Of a stretch of 64,000 nt of DNA, positions 36,859-44,579 are shown one piece after another; the stretch's first letter is position 1, and every line of letters starts with the position of its first letter. Both the position numbers and the translations under genes were made by a program. The notes below the pieces were generated by a model that saw nothing but the letters and a program-made list of their open reading frames with translations, had not been told where the DNA came from and made no database searches. The DNA lies in contig CAWKAP010000006.1 of NCBI GenBank assembly GCA_963847675.1, positions 360,889-424,888 of the forward strand, given 5' to 3'. The DNA comes from JADJWR01 sp963847675 (GTDB lineage Bacteria > Pseudomonadota > Gammaproteobacteria > Burkholderiales > Burkholderiaceae_F).

Positions 36859-37029
36859 CGCCCCTGCTGCCCTGCCGATGGTGCTGTTGAGCATCTAGGC
36901 CGCCAGCGCGCTCACGGCGATAGGCCTGAGCCTCTCCGTCGCGGGTCCGGTCTGGTGTCGGGCCTCTCGAGTGCCCGCCAACCCAGAGCGCATCGAGTGG
37001 CGGCCCCCTCGCGATTCCCGCTTCCTCGC
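36859..37029. other. Spacer without recognisable content
   Basis: About 170 bp between the terminator of the small peptide gene and the end of the YcgR-like gene. I see no open frame with a ribosome-binding site, no strong promoter and no repeat. Confidence 0.5.
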
Positions 37030-37767
37030 CTAGCCCGCCGCTTCCTCCGTTAGTACTACGTAGCGCTCCAGCATCGACTGCAGGGCCGGCGCCATGTGGA
37101 CGAACTCGCATCCACAGCAGCGCGCCCTCTCATCGGTCGGCAAAGGACCGACGTGGCGCACGCGCAGGCTGACCACGGTGCCACCCACTCCCGGCAGATC
37201 GAGCCGGCAGCCGTCGATTTCCGCACCAATGACGGGCTCGAACCGCTCCGGGTAGGCCAGCACCGCAAGCCCGCCCGTGCTGATGTCGAGGACGCGCAAC
37301 GCCTCGTGCTGGCCCGGGGAGCCGCCGAGCGGCACCCGGCACACTGCACCTCGCGTGGCCGCGGGGCGCACCCGCGCCGCCGCACGCCGTTGCAGCCGGA
37401 TCAGTTCCGCCGGCATCGGCACGGTGACAGTGGGTCGACCCGCGTGGGTGCCCTCAACCGCGCCGGAAGCCTTGAACTGCAGCTTCACCGCGTCGACAAA
37501 GCCGACAAACGTGACTGACGGCGCTTGGATCAGACGGGAGCGCATGCGCGCGTCCGCCGGAGCTGCGAAGGCCAACGCGCCGGCGGCTTCGTCGACCTGC
37601 AGTAGCGCCAGGACATCGAATGCCGAACCGACGTCGATGAAGACGTTCATCGGCACCCCGCGAACCTGCACACCGCGCAGCAGACCGACGATCTCCGGCT
37701 GTGACTGCACGGCAAAGCGCCGCAGTTCGGGCGAGTCAGGCTCGGGAAAAGGCGTCGTCATTCCCAT
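37030..37767 (-). CDS. YcgR-like flagellar brake protein (PilZN + PilZ)
   Basis: A 245-residue cytoplasmic protein. Residues 1-115 resemble the YcgR N-terminal (PilZN) domain. Residues about 120-240 are a PilZ domain with the c-di-GMP motifs RRAAAR at 127-132 (RxxxR) and DISTGG at 161-166 (D/NxSxxG). Members of this type bind c-di-GMP and slow the flagellar motor, or act as general PilZ effectors. It lies 216 bp beyond the divergent small peptide gene and the HD-GYP phosphodiesterase, so the region groups a c-di-GMP degrader and receptor. No flagellar genes are in the window. Confidence 0.82.
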   Translation of the reverse strand: MGMTTPFPEPDSPELRRFAVQSQPEIVGLLRGVQVRGVPMNVFIDVGSAFDVLALLQVDEAAGALAFAAPADARMRSRLIQAPSVTFVGFVDAVKLQFKASGAVEGTHAGRPTVTVPMPAELIRLQRRAAARVRPAATRGAVCRVPLGGSPGQHEALRVLDISTGGLAVLAYPERFEPVIGAEIDGCRLDLPGVGGTVVSLRVRHVGPLPTDERARCCGCEFVHMAPALQSMLERYVVLTEEAAG

Positions 37768-37876
37768 CGCAGGTTCCAGCGACCTTCGCGATCATGGACA
37801 GGCAGCAAGCGAGGCCGCCTGAAGCGCAGCCCTTTTAGCACCGGCACCGGCGCAACGAACAGTGCGGCCAGCGCCG

Positions 37877-37901
37877 CCGGGTGCCTGCATCCGGCACCCG
37901 G
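37877..37901 (-). terminator. Hairpin after the aldo/keto reductase gene
   Basis: A perfect 9-bp inverted repeat, CCGGGTGCC and GGCACCCGG, with a 7-nt loop. It lies downstream of the aldo/keto reductase and upstream of the YcgR-like gene. No T tract follows, so its role as a terminator is uncertain. Confidence 0.35.
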
Positions 37902-37942
37902 TGGCCACAAAGCGTCAGGCGGTCGGAATCGCGCGCAACGGC

Positions 37943-38986
37943 TCAGCTGTGACCAATCACCGGGTGCGGCTGGTACGGCCCCGCCAGGCGCGCCAGGTCA
38001 TCGGCGCTCAAGCTGACGTCAAGCGCCTCGAGCGCCTGCTCGAGTTGGCCAGGCTTGCTGAACCCGATGATCGGGCTGCTGACCGCCGGCTGGTGCAGCA
38101 GCCATGCATAGGCGAGCGCCGCGTTCGACACACCCTTTTCCCTTGCCAGCTGGGTCAAGGCATCGACCACCGCGAAGTCCGCGTCCCGGTAGTAGAACTT
38201 CTGCGCGATTTCGTCAGTCGCGGCTCGCGAGGTGGCGCCTTCCGATTTGTCGGCGCTGCCTCCCTCGCCGCGCTTGCGATTGCCGGCCAGGAAGCCGCGC
38301 GCCAGCGGACTCCATGGCACCAGGCCCACGCCGGTGGCCTTGCAGTACGGGTTCATCTCGCGCTCCTCCTCGCGATAGACGAGGTTGTAGTGGTTCTGCA
38401 TCGAGATGAACCGGGTCCAGCCGTGCCGCTGCGCGACGTGCTGCATCGTGGCGAACTGCCAGGCGAACATGCTGGAGGCGCCGATGTAGCGTGCCTTGCC
38501 GCTCTTCACGACGTCGTTCAGCGCCTCCATCGTCTCCTCGACCGGCGTCGCGTAATCGAAGCGATGAATCTGGTACAGGTCGACGTAGTCCGTCCCGAGC
38601 CGCCGCAGGCTGGCGTCGATTGCATTGAAGATCCGCTTGCGCGAAAGCCCGCTCGTGTTCGGCCGCGGCCGGAACTTCGGCCCCGGCGCGTTGCCTCCCT
38701 GGAAGGCGAGATCCACCGGGAAGTGGACCTTGGTGGCGACGACGACCTCGTCCCGGTGACAGAACTCGCGCACGAACTTGCCGGTCAGTTCCTCCGAGAC
38801 ACCGGCCGAATACATGTCGGCCGTGTCAAGGAAATTGATGCCGGCCTCGATCGCTGCGCGCACCAGCGGCCGCGAAGCGACTTCGTCGAGCACCCACGGC
38901 CGCCACTTCGGCGTTCCGTAAGTCATCATGCCCAGCGAGAATCGCGAAACCGCGAGGCCGGAACTGCCAAGGTGGACGTACTGCAT
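37943..38986 (-). CDS. Aldo/keto reductase
   Basis: An NADPH-dependent oxidoreductase with a TIM-barrel fold (347 residues). The catalytic tetrad is visible: Asp/Tyr in INFLDTADMYSAGVSEE near residue 55, Lys in VVVATKVHF near 85, and His in LYQIHRFDYATP near 140. The late cofactor-binding stretch ending in SSPIIGFSKPGQLEQAL is present. The substrate is not predictable; relatives of the YajO/IolS type reduce various aldehydes. The ATG at 38986 is chosen because GAGGAG lies seven bases upstream; an ATG at 39001 is also in frame. Confidence 0.88.
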   Translation of the reverse strand: MQYVHLGSSGLAVSRFSLGMMTYGTPKWRPWVLDEVASRPLVRAAIEAGINFLDTADMYSAGVSEELTGKFVREFCHRDEVVVATKVHFPVDLAFQGGNAPGPKFRPRPNTSGLSRKRIFNAIDASLRRLGTDYVDLYQIHRFDYATPVEETMEALNDVVKSGKARYIGASSMFAWQFATMQHVAQRHGWTRFISMQNHYNLVYREEEREMNPYCKATGVGLVPWSPLARGFLAGNRKRGEGGSADKSEGATSRAATDEIAQKFYYRDADFAVVDALTQLAREKGVSNAALAYAWLLHQPAVSSPIIGFSKPGQLEQALEALDVSLSADDLARLAGPYQPHPVIGHS

Positions 38987-39067
38987 CGCGGCGCTCCTCA
39001 TTCACGTTGCGGACAGTGTCATCGCCGATCGTAGCGAAACTCGCCGCGCCCGCCTGCCCGACGGTAC

Positions 39068-39367
39068 TTACATGCCGAGCAGGCGCCCGATGCGCGCGAT
39101 GTAATCCCCGGTCCTGATCGCGTCGGTGAGCAGCTCGTCGCTCACCGCGTGCAGCTTTTCGCGCAGTCCGGCCAGCCCGCCGTGAACTTCCTCCTGCGCC
39201 TGCGCGGAACCTAGCGCGGCGCGCAGCTGCTCGACGTCTGTACGCAGATGATCGATGCCGCCCTCGCCGCTCTTCACCCGCGCCAGATCCTGCTCGAGTG
39301 CGTCGACCAGACGCGCGGCTTCGTCGAGATCGACTTTCCGCCCGCCATTACCGCTGATGTCCGTCAT
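39068..39367 (-). CDS. Small helical protein of unknown function
   Basis: A 99-residue acidic protein that I do not recognise. It is almost wholly predicted helix, with heptad-like spacing in LDEAARLVDALEQDLARV (about 13-30) and DVEQLRAALGSAQAQEEV (about 44-61). The end reads DYIARIGRLLGM. No signal peptide, cysteine or membrane segment. The ATG at 39367 faces the divergent CbiM-like gene with 90 bp between. A coiled-coil adaptor or chaperone-like role would be a guess. Confidence 0.6.
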   Translation of the reverse strand: MTDISGNGGRKVDLDEAARLVDALEQDLARVKSGEGGIDHLRTDVEQLRAALGSAQAQEEVHGGLAGLREKLHAVSDELLTDAIRTGDYIARIGRLLGM

Positions 39368-39457
39368 TGTCCGGCTCGCTGATTGCCCACGGAGAGCTTA
39401 GCGCGACACAGGCGGCGACGAGGCGCGCTAGAGTTGCGACCCTCCGCCGATGCGACG

Positions 39458-40123
39458 ATGAATCTCCTGCACGCTCCGCTGCCGCCGCTGTGGGCCACCA
39501 TGGCGTGGCTCATTCTGCTGCCGCTTGCGCTGCACTCGCTGCTTCGCGTGCGATCTGGCGCGGCGCTGTGCGGCGCGCAACAGCATCTGTGGCTCTCCGG
39601 CGTGGTCCTGCTCGCCTGGCTGTGGACGCTGCAGGCGCGTGCCGTTGAAGAGGCAGCCTTCGGCCTGCTCGGCGGCGCCTTCTACGCCCTGATCTTCGGA
39701 CGGCATTGGGCGCGGCTCGGATTGTTGGCAGCGGTGGCGCTGCACACCGGGCTTGGCGGTGGCAGCTGGGCGAACTTCGGCGCCAACGGGCTTCTGCTGT
39801 CGGTGGTGCCGACCGCGCTCGCCAGCGTGCTGCAGCGGCAGGTCGAGCAGCGGCTGCCAAGGAACCTGTTCGTCTTCATCATCGGCAACGGCATGTTCGT
39901 CACGCTGGTAGCAACCGTTGCCACCAGCGCGCTGCTGCTGGCGGCCGGCTGGTTGAGCAGACCCGCCGCTGCGGGCACCGACCAGTTCGCCTACGCGTTG
40001 CTGCTTGCGTGGGGCGAGGCGCTGGCCAGCGGCATGCTTTTCTCGGCGCTGGTGATCTTCGGACCGCACCTCGTGCTGACCTATCGCCAGGATCTCTATC
40101 TGCCGCCGAAGCGCAGCTTTTAG
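39458..40123 (+). CDS. CbiM/COG3235-like integral membrane protein
   Basis: A 221-residue protein with about six hydrophobic segments. It matches the COG3235 family, listed as energy-coupling-factor permease-like by similarity to CbiM. Typical stretches are WANFGANGLLLSVVP near residue 105, LPRNLFVFIIGNGMF near 132, and the end LVLTYRQDLYLPP. CbiM proteins take part in cobalt or nickel uptake, but the histidine-bearing N-terminus of true CbiM is absent and no CbiQ/CbiO partners are nearby, so transport is only inferred. The ATG at 39458 gives the family N-terminus; an upstream start at 39383 would add a basic, unlikely extension. Confidence 0.7.
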   Translation: MNLLHAPLPPLWATMAWLILLPLALHSLLRVRSGAALCGAQQHLWLSGVVLLAWLWTLQARAVEEAAFGLLGGAFYALIFGRHWARLGLLAAVALHTGLGGGSWANFGANGLLLSVVPTALASVLQRQVEQRLPRNLFVFIIGNGMFVTLVATVATSALLLAAGWLSRPAAAGTDQFAYALLLAWGEALASGMLFSALVIFGPHLVLTYRQDLYLPPKRSF

Positions 40124-40177
40124 TTGCCTCCGACCGCCGCGTCTAGACTGCCCTTTCACGCTGACCAAGCGAACGCC

Positions 40178-41866
40178 ATGAGCCGGAGCGCCGCCCGCAT
40201 TCTCGTCGACCAACTGCAGATTCAGGGCGTCAATCACGTGTTCTGCGTGCCGGGCGAAAGCTACATCGCCGTGCTCGACGCGTTGTACGACGCACCCGGG
40301 ATCCGGCTGATCGTCAACCGGCACGAGTCCGGCTCAACGTTCATGGCCGACGCCTACGCCAAGCTGACCGGCCAACCGGGCGTGGCGTTCGTCACCCGCG
40401 GCCCGGGGGCGACCAACGCGTCGATCGGCGTGCATACGGCGTTCCAGGACTCCACCCCGATGGTGCTGTTCATCGGCCAGGTCGGCGGCGACTTCGTCGA
40501 ACGCGAGGCGTTCCAGGAAATCGACTACCGCCGGATGTTCGGCCAGATGGCCAAGTGGGTGGCGCAGATCGACCGCGCCGACCGGATCCCCGAGTACGTT
40601 GCCCATGCATTCCAGGTGGCCACGAGCGGCCGGCCTGGCCCCGTCGTGCTGGCGCTGCCGGAGGATCTGCTCGAGCAGGAAGCCGAGGTCGAAGACGCGG
40701 TGTGTCACCAGCCGGTGCAGTCGGCGCCGACCGACGCGCAGATCGAAGAAATCCGCCGCCTGCTCGGACAGGCACGCTCGCCGCTGGTGTTGCTTGGTGG
40801 AACGGGATGGACCGAAGCGGCCTGCGACAAGGTGCGCCGCTTCGTCGAGGCCAATCACCTGCCCGTCACCTGCGCGTTCCGGTACCAGGACCTGTTCGAC
40901 AACCGGCACCCGAATTACGTCGGCGATGTCGGCATCGGCATCAATCCCAAGCTGGCGCAACGCGTACGTGCCGCGGACGTGATCCTGGCAATCGGGCCGC
41001 GGCTGGGCGAGATGACGACCAGCGGCTATTCGCTCCTCGCCGTGCCTCGGCCCCGGCAGACACTGATCCACGTCCACCAGGGCGCAGAAGAACTCGGGCG
41101 CGTGTATCAGGCGCAGACGATGATCGCCTCCGGCATGCCACAGCTGGCCACCCGGCTGGCGCGGATGGTTCCGCTGGAGGCACCCACCTGGGCCGGGGTC
41201 ACCCGCGAGGCGCGCGCCGAATACGAAGCCTGGCAGGCCCAGGCGCCCGTTTACGGCACGGACAAGCCGCGGCTCGATCTCTGGCAGATCGTGCAGATGC
41301 TGCAGGCCACTGTGCCTGCGGACACGATCGTGACCAACGGCGCCGGCAACTTCTCTGCCTGGGCGCACCGCTACTGGCGCTACGGCGGGCTGCGCACGCA
41401 GCTTGCACCGACAGCCGGCAGCATGGGCTACGGCGTGCCCGCCGGCATCGCGGCCAAGCTGCTGGCTCCCGAGCGCACGGTGGTGACGTTCGCCGGGGAC
41501 GGCGACTTCCTGATGACCGCGCAGGAACTTGCCACCGCGGCGATGTATCAGGCCGGCGTGCTGATCCTGATATTCAACAACGGCATGTACGGCACCATTC
41601 GCATGCACCAGGAGCGACAGTATCCGGCGCGGGTAATAGGCACCGAGCTGGTCAATCCGCGCTTCGACCTCATGGCCGAGTCTTTCGGTGGATTCGGCAA
41701 GGTCGTGGAATCCAGCGCGCAGTTCGCCCCGGTGCTCGCGGAGGCGATTGACTTCACGCGCGCGAGGAAGCTGCCGGCCGTGATCGAACTGCGCACCGAT
41801 GCACAGGTCATCACTCCAGGGGCAACACTCGATTCGATCCGCGCCGGCGCCGTGGCGCGCCGCTGA
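40178..41866 (+). CDS. Thiamine-pyrophosphate-dependent enzyme (acetolactate-synthase-like)
   Basis: A 562-residue enzyme with the three-domain layout of the acetolactate synthase family. The N-terminal PYR domain has the catalytic glutamate in VNRHESGSTFMADAYAK near residue 49. The middle domain contains GTGWTEAACDKV near 210. The C-terminal PP domain has the TPP/Mg motif GDGDFLMTAQELATAA near 430 with NNGMYGTIRMHQ near 460. No regulatory subunit gene is nearby, so it is more likely a catabolic or unassigned decarboxylase/carboligase than biosynthetic IlvB. The ATG is at 40178, 54 bp after the preceding gene on the same strand. Confidence 0.85.
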   Translation: MSRSAARILVDQLQIQGVNHVFCVPGESYIAVLDALYDAPGIRLIVNRHESGSTFMADAYAKLTGQPGVAFVTRGPGATNASIGVHTAFQDSTPMVLFIGQVGGDFVEREAFQEIDYRRMFGQMAKWVAQIDRADRIPEYVAHAFQVATSGRPGPVVLALPEDLLEQEAEVEDAVCHQPVQSAPTDAQIEEIRRLLGQARSPLVLLGGTGWTEAACDKVRRFVEANHLPVTCAFRYQDLFDNRHPNYVGDVGIGINPKLAQRVRAADVILAIGPRLGEMTTSGYSLLAVPRPRQTLIHVHQGAEELGRVYQAQTMIASGMPQLATRLARMVPLEAPTWAGVTREARAEYEAWQAQAPVYGTDKPRLDLWQIVQMLQATVPADTIVTNGAGNFSAWAHRYWRYGGLRTQLAPTAGSMGYGVPAGIAAKLLAPERTVVTFAGDGDFLMTAQELATAAMYQAGVLILIFNNGMYGTIRMHQERQYPARVIGTELVNPRFDLMAESFGGFGKVVESSAQFAPVLAEAIDFTRARKLPAVIELRTDAQVITPGATLDSIRAGAVARR

Positions 41867-42030
41867 GGTCAATTCCGTACGGCATGTTGCGTCTGGTCAA
41901 CGGATGATCCCCCAATTGCGTGAGGCGCTCTGGCCGCCGGTTGCAGCCCATGGATACCATCGCGCAGTAAGTATTGACTAACGGCCTAGACGGCTCAGCA
42001 CAAGGGGATTGGTAGCGCCGCGCACTTGCC

Positions 42031-42525
42031 ATGATGCGGATCGTGGTTCTCAGTCAACCCGGCCCGCTTGGCGCCGCGTGGAGCCGCTGCGCCGCAGTCC
42101 GGCTTGCGCAGCAACTGGGAGTCCCCTGCATCACCGCGTCGGATTCGGCGCCCGACCTGAACAAGGAACAGGGCTGGGTGGCAACCGCGACTATCGGAGC
42201 GCTGTTCAGCGCAATGTTCCGCGTCGCAGATACCGCCGTCTGGCTGCACTACTCGCCGCGGGCCGTGGCACGCGCGTGGGCAAGAGGGCTGCGCTCCAGG
42301 CTCGGCGCGGCAGCGCTTCCCGGACAATCGCCGCGCCTGGCGGACGTCCGTGACAGTTTTCTGCACATGGCCTGGACGCCGCATGTGCACCGACTGCTAT
42401 GCACGCCGGCCCTGGCGCATCTGCAGATCTTCCAGTTGCGCAGCCCCAGCGAAACGGACTTCTGGCTGCGTGTCCAGGAACACCGCCTGCCGCCGCGCCC
42501 GCTGCCGATGGCAGGAGCGGCCTGA
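42031..42525 (+). CDS. Hypothetical protein with a nucleotide-kinase-like outline
   Basis: A 164-residue protein that I do not recognise with confidence. The start MRIVVLSQPGPLGAAWSRCA looks like the first strand and loop of P-loop kinases (adenylate-kinase-like topology-modulation proteins), but the GxxxxGKS/T residues are missing. The later stretch DTAVWLHYSPRAVARAWARGL near 72-92 resembles the matching region in those proteins. No signal or membrane segment. It stands alone on the plus strand facing the hydrolase gene. It may be a non-catalytic relative; a real gene is likely but not certain. Confidence 0.5.
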   Translation: MMRIVVLSQPGPLGAAWSRCAAVRLAQQLGVPCITASDSAPDLNKEQGWVATATIGALFSAMFRVADTAVWLHYSPRAVARAWARGLRSRLGAAALPGQSPRLADVRDSFLHMAWTPHVHRLLCTPALAHLQIFQLRSPSETDFWLRVQEHRLPPRPLPMAGAA

Positions 42526-42608
42526 CTGGCTGCGCGCGGAGCTATCGAGAACTTGCGACAGTTCTGTTGCCGAACCCCTGCCCGGCTGCGAAGAGCCGCC
42601 GCCAGTCG

Positions 42609-43508
42609 TTACGGCGAGAAGAAGGACAACATCTCGGCCGCGAGCAGCTCGGGGGTTTCCTCGGCGATGTAGTGCCCGCCCGGGGTCGATCGTCCACCCA
42701 CCGGACCAGACGCCTTCGCCTGCCAGTCGGCGATCGGCGCAAACAGCCGATTGACGACGCCGCGCTCGCCCCACAGCACCCGCAGCGGACAGACGATGCG
42801 CGCCTCGGCGTCGGCGCGATCGTGCTCGAGGTCGATCGCCGCCGCCGCGCGATAGTCCTCGCACATGGCGTGAATCGCTGCCGGATCGCTGATGCAACGC
42901 TCGTACTCGGCGAGCGCTCGCGGATCGAACACTTCGAGGCCGTGGCTGCCCCAGCCACCGAGCTTCCTGCGCAGGTAGAAGACCGGGTCGGCACCGATCA
43001 ACCTCTCGGGCAGCGGCTCGGGCTGGATCAGAAAAAACCAGTGGTAATAGGCGCGCGCGAACTCCATGTCGGTACGCTCGTACATGGTCAGCGTGGGCGA
43101 GATGTCGAGCAGCATCAAGCGCTCGACCGATCGCGGGTGATCAAGTGCCATGCGGTGCGCGACGCGGCCGCCGCGATCGTGCCCGCAGACGGCAAAGCGC
43201 TCGAAGCCGAGCAAGCGCATGAGCGCCACGTTGTCGGCGGCCGTCGTGCGCTTGCTGTACGTGGCGTGCGCGGCATCGGACGCCGGCCTGTCCGAGTCAC
43301 CGTAACCGCGCAGGTCGGGGAGAACGAGCGCGAAGTTCTGAGCGAGCAGCGGCACGACCCTGTGCCACATGACGTGCGACTGCGGGAACCCGTGCAGCAG
43401 CAGAAGCGGAGGCCTGCCGGCAGCATCGGCCAGGTTGTGTCGCAGGTTCAGGAAAACGTCGCCGACACGCAGGCGCTCCTGCGCAAAGCCCTCGAACCAG
43501 TCAGACAT
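42609..43508 (-). CDS. Alpha/beta hydrolase of the fluoroacetate-dehalogenase type
   Basis: A 299-residue soluble alpha/beta hydrolase. The oxyanion region is LLLLHGFPQSHVMWHRV near residue 35. The nucleophile elbow is CGHDRGGRVAHRMALDHP near 110, with aspartate in place of serine. The pair HW in YYHWFFLIQPEP near 160 and the tyrosine in CEDYRAAAAID near 220 match the halide pocket of fluoroacetate dehalogenases. The late histidine is in GGHYIAEETPELL near 280. These features point to a haloacetate dehalogenase or a close epoxide-hydrolase relative. The ATG at 43508 overlaps the end of pncC by eight bases. Confidence 0.82.
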   Translation of the reverse strand: MSDWFEGFAQERLRVGDVFLNLRHNLADAAGRPPLLLLHGFPQSHVMWHRVVPLLAQNFALVLPDLRGYGDSDRPASDAAHATYSKRTTAADNVALMRLLGFERFAVCGHDRGGRVAHRMALDHPRSVERLMLLDISPTLTMYERTDMEFARAYYHWFFLIQPEPLPERLIGADPVFYLRRKLGGWGSHGLEVFDPRALAEYERCISDPAAIHAMCEDYRAAAAIDLEHDRADAEARIVCPLRVLWGERGVVNRLFAPIADWQAKASGPVGGRSTPGGHYIAEETPELLAAEMLSFFSP

Positions 43509-44016
43509 CGGCGTTCTCCGCAAGCATCTGCAGCAGCCCTTCGAGCGCGACGATGATGGCCTGGGTGCGAACCGCCGCCCGATCGCCGTCCAGGTGATGC
43601 GTTTCCGTGCGCAGCCGCAGTTCGCCGGCCCGTCGCAGGGCCCACGAGAAACACACCAGGCCAACCGGCTTGTCTGCGCTGCCGCCGCCGGGCCCGGCGA
43701 TGCCCGTAATGCCCACCGCGATCTGGGCATCGCTGGCGCCAAGCGCGCCGCGGGCCATCGCCCTCGCCACCGGCTCACTGACGGCGCCGTGCAGGCGAAG
43801 ATCGGCGGCGCTCACGCCGAGCTGCTGCCGCTTGGCTGCATTCGAGTAGGTCACGAAACCGCGATCGAACCAGCGGCTGGAGCCGGCCACCTGCGTCACT
43901 GCATAGGCAACGCCACCCGCGGTGCACGACTCCGCCGTGGCGAGCCACATCCGGCGTGCGCGGAGCCGGCCGCCCAGCATCTGCGCCAGTTCAACGATTC
44001 TTTCCGCTGCCGTCAT
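43501..44016 (-). CDS. pncC: Nicotinamide-nucleotide amidase (CinA C-terminal family)
   Basis: Converts NMN to nicotinate mononucleotide in pyridine-nucleotide recycling (171 residues). The active-site region WLATAESCTAGGVAYAVTQVAGSS is split over residues 26-49, and GITGIAGPGGGSADKPVGLV near 122 is the second family motif. This is the stand-alone C-terminal domain of CinA without the N-terminal part. The ATG at 44016 is preferred over a longer start at 44076. It lies four bases after pgpA in the thiL-pgpA-pncC group. Confidence 0.92.
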   Translation of the reverse strand: MTAAERIVELAQMLGGRLRARRMWLATAESCTAGGVAYAVTQVAGSSRWFDRGFVTYSNAAKRQQLGVSAADLRLHGAVSEPVARAMARGALGASDAQIAVGITGIAGPGGGSADKPVGLVCFSWALRRAGELRLRTETHHLDGDRAAVRTQAIIVALEGLLQMLAENADV

Positions 44017-44020
44017 GACT

Positions 44021-44563
44021 TCACCCCCAAAGCCGGACACCAAGCGCAAGCACGAGCAGCGTGTAGAAGGCTGCAACGAGGTCGTCGGCCATCACCCCCG
44101 CACCATTCTTGCAGCGCGCATCGAGCGCACGGATCGGCGGCGGCTTGACGATATCGAAGAAGCGGAACAGCACGAACGCGGCGACGAGCCACCCGCCGCC
44201 CTGCGCCGCCCCGGCCGGCAGCAGCAGCAGCACGAACCAGAAGGCCACGATTTCGTCGATCACGATATGGCTCGAATCCGCCACCCCCAGCCGCCGCCCG
44301 GTGATCTGCGCGGCAAGGGCACCGATGACCAGCATCAGGCCCGACAGCAGCCACCACCAGAACGCATCGAGCCATTGATCGAGCCAAAGGAAAAGGAGCC
44401 AGGCGAAAAGCGTTCCCCACGTGCCCGGCGCGGCACGCGGCAGACCGCTGCCGGCGCCAAGTGCGATCAGGTGCCACGGCGAGGCGAGCAGGAAGCGAAG
44501 CGTCGGCCGGCGCGGGCCGGCGCCGCCGTCGCCGCCCTTTGCCGTGGTCGCGTTCTCCGACAT
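44021..44563 (-). CDS. pgpA: Phosphatidylglycerophosphatase A
   Basis: A membrane phosphatase that makes phosphatidylglycerol from its phosphate (180 residues). Family motifs are SGLPRAAPGTWGTLFAWLL near residue 40, IVIDEIVAFWFVLLLLP near 100, and FRFFDIVKPPPIRALD near 133, with the acidic residues for metal binding. Four hydrophobic segments. The ATG at 44563 lies 16 bp after thiL, the normal neighbour. Confidence 0.93.
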   Translation of the reverse strand: MSENATTAKGGDGGAGPRRPTLRFLLASPWHLIALGAGSGLPRAAPGTWGTLFAWLLFLWLDQWLDAFWWWLLSGLMLVIGALAAQITGRRLGVADSSHIVIDEIVAFWFVLLLLPAGAAQGGGWLVAAFVLFRFFDIVKPPPIRALDARCKNGAGVMADDLVAAFYTLLVLALGVRLWG

Positions 44564-44579
44564 GCGGCGGCCAGCTCGC

